10,447 nucleotides of DNA from an uncultured Oscillospiraceae bacterium. GTDB lineage: Bacteria > Bacillota > Clostridia > Oscillospirales > Ruminococcaceae. Location of the stretch: contig CAKSHG010000061.1 in NCBI GenBank assembly GCA_934456315.1, positions 1 to 10,447 of the forward strand. The letters are read 5' to 3'. Both the position numbers and the translations under genes were made by a program. The notes under the pieces are model-generated. The model was given only the letters and a program-made list of their open reading frames with translations. It was not told where the DNA came from and ran no database searches. Shown one piece after another: positions 6,591 to 10,447 of this stretch (its first letter is position 1; the number at the start of each line of letters is the position of its first letter).

Positions 6591-7187
6591 ATGTCGAATC
6601 CCACTGACCTCCGGGTAATAAAGACCCGCCAGACTATCCGCAGCGCGCTCATCTCCCTGCTGTCCGAAAAGGAGCTTTCGGATATCACGATTTCAGAGCT
6701 TTCCGCCCGTGCGCAGGTCAACCGAAAGACCTTCTACCGACACTACCGCTCAATTTCCGATGTTATCACCGAATTCGAAAACGAACTGCTGTCGGATTTC
6801 TCGGATATTCTCAAGACCAGCAATACGAGCATTTTCAACATCGGCTCGGTGCTTGGCGAAATAAGCGCGCTCATCAGCAGCAAGCAGGAATACTTCGTCA
6901 GGCTGCTGAAACTGAACCCCGAGCTTTTCAGCAGCGGACGCGTTAAGGCAATGCTGCGCCGCGCAATAGAGATCGCCCTGCGCGATATCTGCGTGATGAA
7001 CGACGAGCAGACGCTGCACGCGCTGTCCGAATTCACGGTAAGCGGAGTGCTTTCGCTGTATGCAGCGTGGTTTGACAGCGGCTGCACCGGCTCGCTGGAC
7101 GCCATCACAGACATTGCCCGGCGAATGACCACGGACGGGCTGCGCGGATTCGTCCCCGCAGAAAAGCTGCACGAAATACTGAAATAA
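6591..7187 (+). CDS. TetR/AcrR-family transcriptional regulator
   Basis: 198 residues. The N-terminal helix-turn-helix spans about residues 8-54, with ITISELSARAQVNRKTFYRHYRS (32-54, given around its key residues) showing the classical TetR pattern of a Thr-Phe-Tyr-x-His-Tyr recognition end. The C-terminal helical domain is of the type seen in small Firmicutes TetR proteins related to DhaS; its ligand cannot be read from sequence. AGGAG (6581-6585) lies 5 bases before the ATG, and the gap from the sensor gene is 11 bases, so the two are almost certainly cotranscribed. It may control its own operon or an unlinked target. No clear palindromic operator is visible just upstream of the operon. The family call is firm; the regulated genes are unknown. 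Confidence 0.93.
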   Translation: MSNPTDLRVIKTRQTIRSALISLLSEKELSDITISELSARAQVNRKTFYRHYRSISDVITEFENELLSDFSDILKTSNTSIFNIGSVLGEISALISSKQEYFVRLLKLNPELFSSGRVKAMLRRAIEIALRDICVMNDEQTLHALSEFTVSGVLSLYAAWFDSGCTGSLDAITDIARRMTTDGLRGFVPAEKLHEILK

Positions 7188-7199
7188 AGGAGCATACCG

Positions 7200-8051
7200 G
7201 TGCGATTTGCAGTTTTATCCGATATACACTCGAATTATGCAGCTCTCCGGGCGGTAATTGCCGACGCGGAAAGCCGTCAGCCGGACTACTGGCTGTTCCT
7301 GGGCGACTACGTCACCGACTGCCCGTATCCCCACCGCACGGTGGAATTCCTGCGGGATTTCGCGGAAACACATCGCTGCCTGATGATTCGCGGCAACCGC
7401 GAGGACTACATGATAAATCAACGGAAGTCCCCGCAGCCCTGGGAATACGGTTCAAAGACCGGAGCGCTGCGCTATTGCTTCGAGGATCTCACCGACAGCG
7501 ACCTTGCTTGGCTGGGAAGAATGCCGTTCACGCTGCGCCCGGAGATACCCGGCTGCGAGCCGTTCATAATGTGCCACGGCGCTCCGGATAGTATCAATTA
7601 TCTGTTCCACACCAACACCCGAGAAGCGGAAATCATGATATCCCGGCTGGGGGAATACAGCTGCCGGCTCATGCTCTGCGGTCACTCACACATTCCGTAT
7701 ATTTTCCGGAGAGATGGCCGAATGCTGGTGAACCCGGGCGCACTGGGAATGCCCGTGAACGAGCAGACAAGAGCGCAGTACGCGTTTCTTACCTACGATG
7801 GGGACTGGCACCCGGAGATAGTTTCAGCAGACTATGATGTTGAACGCACCGCCGCAGAATTTGCCGAATCCGGACTGTTGGAAAAAAGCGGTGTGTGGGG
7901 CAGGGGGCTTCTCGGCACGATACGCACCGGAGTGAATTATACTGTTCTTGCAGTGCGGTTGGTGGAAAAGTACTCGCAGGAAACCGGGCTGCCAGTTACG
8001 GACGAATCCCTGTGGGAACGCGCCGCGAGAGAACTGGTAATCCCGGGTTGA
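7200..8051 (+). CDS. Calcineurin-like metallophosphoesterase (YfcE/MJ0936-type)
   Basis: 283 residues with a GTG start at 7200; GGAG (7189-7192) lies 7 bases upstream and no ATG fits better. Metal-binding motifs in order are SDIH (Asp8, His10), LGDYVTD (Asp36), GNRE (Asn66), MCHGAP (His126) and CGHSH (His162, His164), followed by VNPGALGMP (177-185). This full set marks an active two-metal phosphoesterase. The third motif is GNRE instead of GNHD/E, which is common in the YfcE-like branch and does not suggest loss of activity. Relatives cleave phosphodiesters, including cyclic nucleotides, but the substrate cannot be told here. An extra C-terminal helical part (about 205-283) lies beyond the core fold. 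It is 12 bases after the TetR gene and ends the operon. A role in a nucleotide signal downstream of the sensor is possible but speculative. Confidence 0.93.
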   Translation: MRFAVLSDIHSNYAALRAVIADAESRQPDYWLFLGDYVTDCPYPHRTVEFLRDFAETHRCLMIRGNREDYMINQRKSPQPWEYGSKTGALRYCFEDLTDSDLAWLGRMPFTLRPEIPGCEPFIMCHGAPDSINYLFHTNTREAEIMISRLGEYSCRLMLCGHSHIPYIFRRDGRMLVNPGALGMPVNEQTRAQYAFLTYDGDWHPEIVSADYDVERTAAEFAESGLLEKSGVWGRGLLGTIRTGVNYTVLAVRLVEKYSQETGLPVTDESLWERAARELVIPG

Positions 8052-8052
8052 T

Positions 8053-8105
8053 TAAGTTATAATTTACGCAGCTAGTGTTCGTCTTACTGCGTAAATTATA
8101 GTTTA
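8053..8105. repeat. Long perfect inverted repeat after the phosphoesterase gene
   Basis: TATAATTTACGCAG (8058-8071) and its exact complement CTGCGTAAATTATA (8087-8100) surround a 15-base spacer. Allowing two G·U pairs, the stem extends to 19 pairs (8053-8071 with 8087-8105). It begins right after the TGA stop. It has no following T-tract, so it is not a usual terminator. It could be a dimeric protein-binding site, a small dispersed palindromic repeat, or an mRNA 3'-end protecting hairpin. Confidence 0.85.
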
Positions 8106-8123
8106 CAAACCACAAAAATAGAA

Positions 8124-8159
8124 AAGCAGGGCGGATTCTCTCCGTCCTGCTTATTTTTT
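8124..8159. terminator. Bidirectional terminator between the phosphoesterase gene and htpG
   Basis: AAGCAGGGCGGA (8124-8135) pairs with TCCGTCCTGCTT (8141-8152) with one wobble and a TTCTC loop. TTTTTT (8154-8159) follows on the + strand. On the minus strand the stem is followed by TTCTATTTTTG, so it can also end the htpG transcript, whose stop lies just 14 bases away. Confidence 0.88.
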
Positions 8160-8173
8160 ATCCAACCCTGAAC

Positions 8174-10066
8174 TCAGTCTGCCATAATGGTGCAGAGCTT
8201 GTTAGTGAACTCCACCGGATCCTCGATGGGCATGCCCTCGATGAGCAGCGCCTGCGAATACAGAATATCAGCGTACTCCGCAACCGTATCCTTCTTATCC
8301 TCTGCATAGAGCTTCTTCAGCTTCTCGAATATCGGGTGAGATGCATTTATCTCAAGTATCTTCGCAGCCTTTGCGGTGTGAGCCTGCTCGTCAGGCATTG
8401 CGGAAAGCACCTTTTCCATCTCAACTGACAGCGCGCCCTCGCTGGTTACGCATACCGGGTGCGTCTTTAAGCGCTGCGACAGCTTTACAGCCTTGACCTT
8501 ACCGCCAAGCTTCTCGGTCATGAAGTCGAACAGAGCCTTGTTGTCCTCTTCTGCCTTCTTGATCTCTTCCTTTTCTGCCTCGGTTTCAAGACCAAGATCG
8601 TCAGCAGATACGGACTTGAACTCCTTGCCGTTGTAGTCGTGCATCATCTGCATTGTGAATTCGTCTACATGGTCGGTGAAGTAAAGTATCTCATATCCCT
8701 TGTCGCGAACCATTTCGGTCTGCGGAAGCGCCTCGATACGCGCAATGCTGCTGCCGCTCGCGAAGTAGATGTACTTCTGGTCCTCCTTCATTCTGGAAAC
8801 ATACTCTTCCAGAGTGGTGTAATCCTTGCTGAAACTGCTCTTGAACATCAGCAGGTCCTGGAGATTCTCCTTATTTGCCCCGAAGCTCTCATAAATGCCG
8901 TACTTGAGCTGTGTACCGAATGCGTCAAAGAACTTGCCGTACTTCTCACGGTCGTTCTTCTGGAGCTTTTTCAGTTCGTTCCTGATGGACTTTTCAAGGC
9001 TCTTTGCAATGAGCTTCAGCTGACGGTCGTGCTGGAGCATCTCACGGGAGATGTTCAGCGACAGATCCTCGCTGTCCACAAGACCTCTTACGAAGCTGAA
9101 ATAGTCAGGGAGCAGGTCAGCGCACTTCTCCATTATCATAACGCCGTTGGAATAGAGCTGAAGCCCCTTTTCAAAGTTCTTGGAATAGTAGTCGAACGGA
9201 GCCTTGGACGGGATATACAGCAGCGCTGTATAGGTCGCAGTACCCTCGGTGCTGGTGTGGATATGCGCAAGCGGAGCCTCGTAATCGTAGAACTTATCCT
9301 TGTAGAACTGATCGTAGTCCTCGTCCTTCAGCTCGCTCTTGGATTTCTTCCAGATAGGCGTCATGCTGTTGAGGGTTTCAGTGACGATCTCCTTTTCGTA
9401 CTCGTCCTTGCTGCCCTCCTTGAGTTTTTCATGCTCAACGTCCATCTTGATGGGGTAGCGGATATAGTCGGAGTACTTGCGTACAAGCTGCTTTATCTTG
9501 TACGGGGTGAGGAACTCGTCATAGTTCTCCTCCTCGGCGTTGTCCTTGATATCAAGGATTATCTGTGTGCCGTGGCCGTCCTTCTGCGCCTCGGAAATGG
9601 TGTAGCCGTCAACGCCCTCGCTCTCCCACATGTATGCGGTATCTGCGCCGTATGCCCTGGAGATCACGGTGACTTTCTTAGCAACCATGAATGCGGAATA
9701 GAATCCAACGCCGAACTGACCGATTATGTTGACGTCCTCGGTCTTTTCGTTCTCGTTCTTGAATGCCAGCGATCCGGACTTCGCAATGGTACCGAGGTTG
9801 TTCTCCAGCTCGTCCCTGGTCATGCCGATACCGTTATCGGTGATTATCAGCTTTCTGTCGTCCTTGTTAGCCTCGATGGTTATAGCCATGTCGGAACGTG
9901 TGATACCGGTGTTCTCGCTCATGGACTTGAAATAGAGCTTGTCCATGGCGTCGCTCGCGTTGGATATCAGCTCACGCAGGAATATCTCCTTGTGAGTGTA
10001 GATGGAGTTGATCATCATCTCAAGCAGGCGCTTGGATTCCGCTTTAAATTCTTTTGTTTCTGCCAT
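8174..10066 (-). CDS. htpG: Molecular chaperone HtpG (bacterial Hsp90)
   Basis: 630 residues from the chosen start, the typical bacterial Hsp90 length. It is a cytoplasmic, dimeric, ATP-driven chaperone. The N-terminal GHKL ATPase domain shows [15 protein letters not shown] (Glu and Asn of the Mg-ATP site), [13 protein letters not shown] (the DxGxG motif), and [14 protein letters not shown] (ATP lid glycines). The middle domain carries the conserved [10 protein letters not shown] with its catalytic Arg. The C-terminal dimerisation domain completes the protein; there is no MEEVD tail, as expected in bacteria. The frame could open 9 bases earlier at 10075, but AGGAG at 10076-10080 would abut that ATG directly, while it sits 9 bases before the ATG at 10066. 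The start MAETKEF also matches the family. It is monocistronic and controlled by a CIRCE operator just downstream of its promoter. Confidence 0.97.
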   Translation of the reverse strand: MAETKEFKAESKRLLEMMINSIYTHKEIFLRELISNASDAMDKLYFKSMSENTGITRSDMAITIEANKDDRKLIITDNGIGMTRDELENNLGTIAKSGSLAFKNENEKTEDVNIIGQFGVGFYSAFMVAKKVTVISRAYGADTAYMWESEGVDGYTISEAQKDGHGTQIILDIKDNAEEENYDEFLTPYKIKQLVRKYSDYIRYPIKMDVEHEKLKEGSKDEYEKEIVTETLNSMTPIWKKSKSELKDEDYDQFYKDKFYDYEAPLAHIHTSTEGTATYTALLYIPSKAPFDYYSKNFEKGLQLYSNGVMIMEKCADLLPDYFSFVRGLVDSEDLSLNISREMLQHDRQLKLIAKSLEKSIRNELKKLQKNDREKYGKFFDAFGTQLKYGIYESFGANKENLQDLLMFKSSFSKDYTTLEEYVSRMKEDQKYIYFASGSSIARIEALPQTEMVRDKGYEILYFTDHVDEFTMQMMHDYNGKEFKSVSADDLGLETEAEKEEIKKAEEDNKALFDFMTEKLGGKVKAVKLSQRLKTHPVCVTSEGALSVEMEKVLSAMPDEQAHTAKAAKILEINASHPIFEKLKKLYAEDKKDTVAEYADILYSQALLIEGMPIEDPVEFTNKLCTIMAD

Positions 10067-10075
10067 TGTAAACAT

Positions 10076-10080
10076 CTCCT
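10076..10080 (-). promoter_or_regulatory. htpG ribosome binding site that decides the start
   Basis: AGGAG on the minus strand has zero spacing to the upstream in-frame ATG (10075) but 9 bases to the ATG at 10066. The second is therefore the likely start. Confidence 0.8.
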
Positions 10081-10112
10081 TATATTTCTCGGTGTAAGCC
10101 GTTTTTTACTGT

Positions 10113-10139
10113 TTAGCACTCTATCACCCCGAGTGCTAA
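10113..10139 (-). promoter_or_regulatory. CIRCE operator (HrcA binding site)
   Basis: TTAGCACTC (10113-10121), 9 spacer bases and GAGTGCTAA (10131-10139) match the CIRCE consensus without mismatch. It lies directly after the -10 box, overlapping the expected transcription start and early leader. HrcA bound here would block htpG transcription until heat or protein stress removes it. The hrcA gene is not in the window. Confidence 0.96.
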
Positions 10140-10143
10140 ATCT

Positions 10144-10171
10144 ATTATACACCTTTTTCAGAAATAGTCAA
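10144..10171 (-). promoter_or_regulatory. Sigma-A type promoter of htpG
   Basis: On the minus strand, TTGACT (complement of 10166-10171) and TATAAT (complement of 10144-10149) are spaced by 16 bases. The start falls near 10137, inside the CIRCE element, leaving a leader of about 70 bases. Confidence 0.88.
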
Positions 10172-10296
10172 GGGGTAATTCACAGATTTTTGAAAAGTTG
10201 TGGCGAATTTTTTCAATGCTCAATAATAGCCAGGGAAGTTCATATTCTTGTACAAAATAGCCATAATTCCATCTTAAAATTTGTGCTGAATGAGGG

Positions 10297-10325
10297 TTGC
10301 AAAATACCTGCGGAAATGCTATAAT
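10297..10325 (+). promoter_or_regulatory. Divergent + strand promoter for a gene beyond the window
   Basis: TTGCAA (10297-10302) and a perfect TATAAT (10320-10325) are spaced by 17 bases, the same boxes as the pyrE promoter. Transcription would begin near 10332 and leave the window without meeting a ribosome binding site or open frame, so at least 115 bases of leader are expected. Confidence 0.75.
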
Positions 10326-10407
10326 TATATCGTAAATGAATTACGCAAGACAGTATTGTAAGCTAATTGGCTACCATACTTCTTAATATATTTTCCCCAA
10401 TTATTTC

Positions 10408-10443
10408 AGCCGAGTAAAAGCGCTTTTCCCCAAGCGTTCGGCT
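10408..10443 (+). other. Hairpin in the leader of the off-window transcript
   Basis: AGCCGA (10408-10413) pairs with TCGGCT (10438-10443), and CGCTT (10421-10425) pairs inside with AAGCG (10432-10436), around a TTCCCC loop. AATT follows, and the window then ends. It may be the first stem of a regulatory leader, or the start of a structured RNA; it cannot be classified from this fragment. Confidence 0.4.
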
Positions 10444-10447
10444 AATT

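Noticed and set aside
8053..8105. Reading the long inverted repeat as a terminator
   Set aside because: The stem is AT-rich, the loop is long and no T-tract follows on either strand; a proper terminator lies just beyond.
10225..10263. Two AATAGCCA copies 31 bases apart upstream of the divergent promoter
   Set aside because: An 8-base repeat in AT-rich DNA is too weak to call a binding site without conservation data.
8639..10324. A 561-codon + strand open frame opposite htpG
   Set aside because: It lies antisense to an unmistakable htpG, has no ribosome binding site, runs through the htpG promoter and CIRCE, and its Leu/Val-rich translation is typical of a shadow frame.
1..10447. CRISPR array, insertion sequence, prophage or tRNA genes
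   Set aside because: No regularly spaced repeats, transposase or integrase frames, terminal repeats with target duplications or tRNA cloverleaf sequences were seen on either strand.

Overview
The window looks like a chromosomal segment of a Gram-positive anaerobe of the class Clostridia, probably a Ruminococcaceae/Oscillospiraceae-type gut bacterium. This is inferred from several signs. There are strong GGAGG ribosome binding sites, sigma-A type promoters (TTGACA/TATAAT, 16-17 spacing), an rny gene for RNase Y, a CIRCE element, and an [FeFe]-hydrogenase-family protein, with coding GC a little above 50% by eye. I see no plasmid, phage, transposon, tRNA, rRNA or CRISPR signal. This is core genome with two small, unusual accessory operons.

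Layout. Bases 1-66 are the 3' end of rpsR (ribosomal protein S18, + strand), closed by a terminator. It converges on a minus-strand three-gene operon read from a promoter at 2413-2441: pyrE (orotate phosphoribosyltransferase), then a CofE-like ligase-family gene, then a small FliD-C-terminus-like protein of unknown role, ending at a terminator at 172-201. A divergent intergenic region of about 560 bases follows. It holds the pyrE promoter, a + strand promoter at 2640-2668 and an unusually long, apparently highly structured RNA leader in front of rny.

After rny (2979-4577) and its hairpin terminator come three tightly packed + strand genes. The first is a soluble sensor that joins two ferredoxin clusters, an [FeFe]-hydrogenase H-cluster domain, a further four-Cys FeS domain and a methyl-accepting chemotaxis signalling domain. 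A TetR-type regulator and a calcineurin-like metallophosphoesterase follow. Gaps of 11 and 12 bases argue for one transcript and perhaps one redox or hydrogen-responsive pathway. A perfect 14-base inverted repeat and a bidirectional terminator separate this operon from htpG.

htpG (Hsp90) runs on the minus strand from 10066 to 8174. Its promoter is followed directly by a perfect CIRCE operator, so it should belong to the HrcA heat-shock regulon. The last 260 bases hold a divergent + strand promoter (10297-10325) whose gene lies beyond the window.

The items most worth a second look are the H-cluster/chemotaxis fusion and its operon, the rny leader RNA, and the pyrE-linked CofE-like and FliD-like genes.
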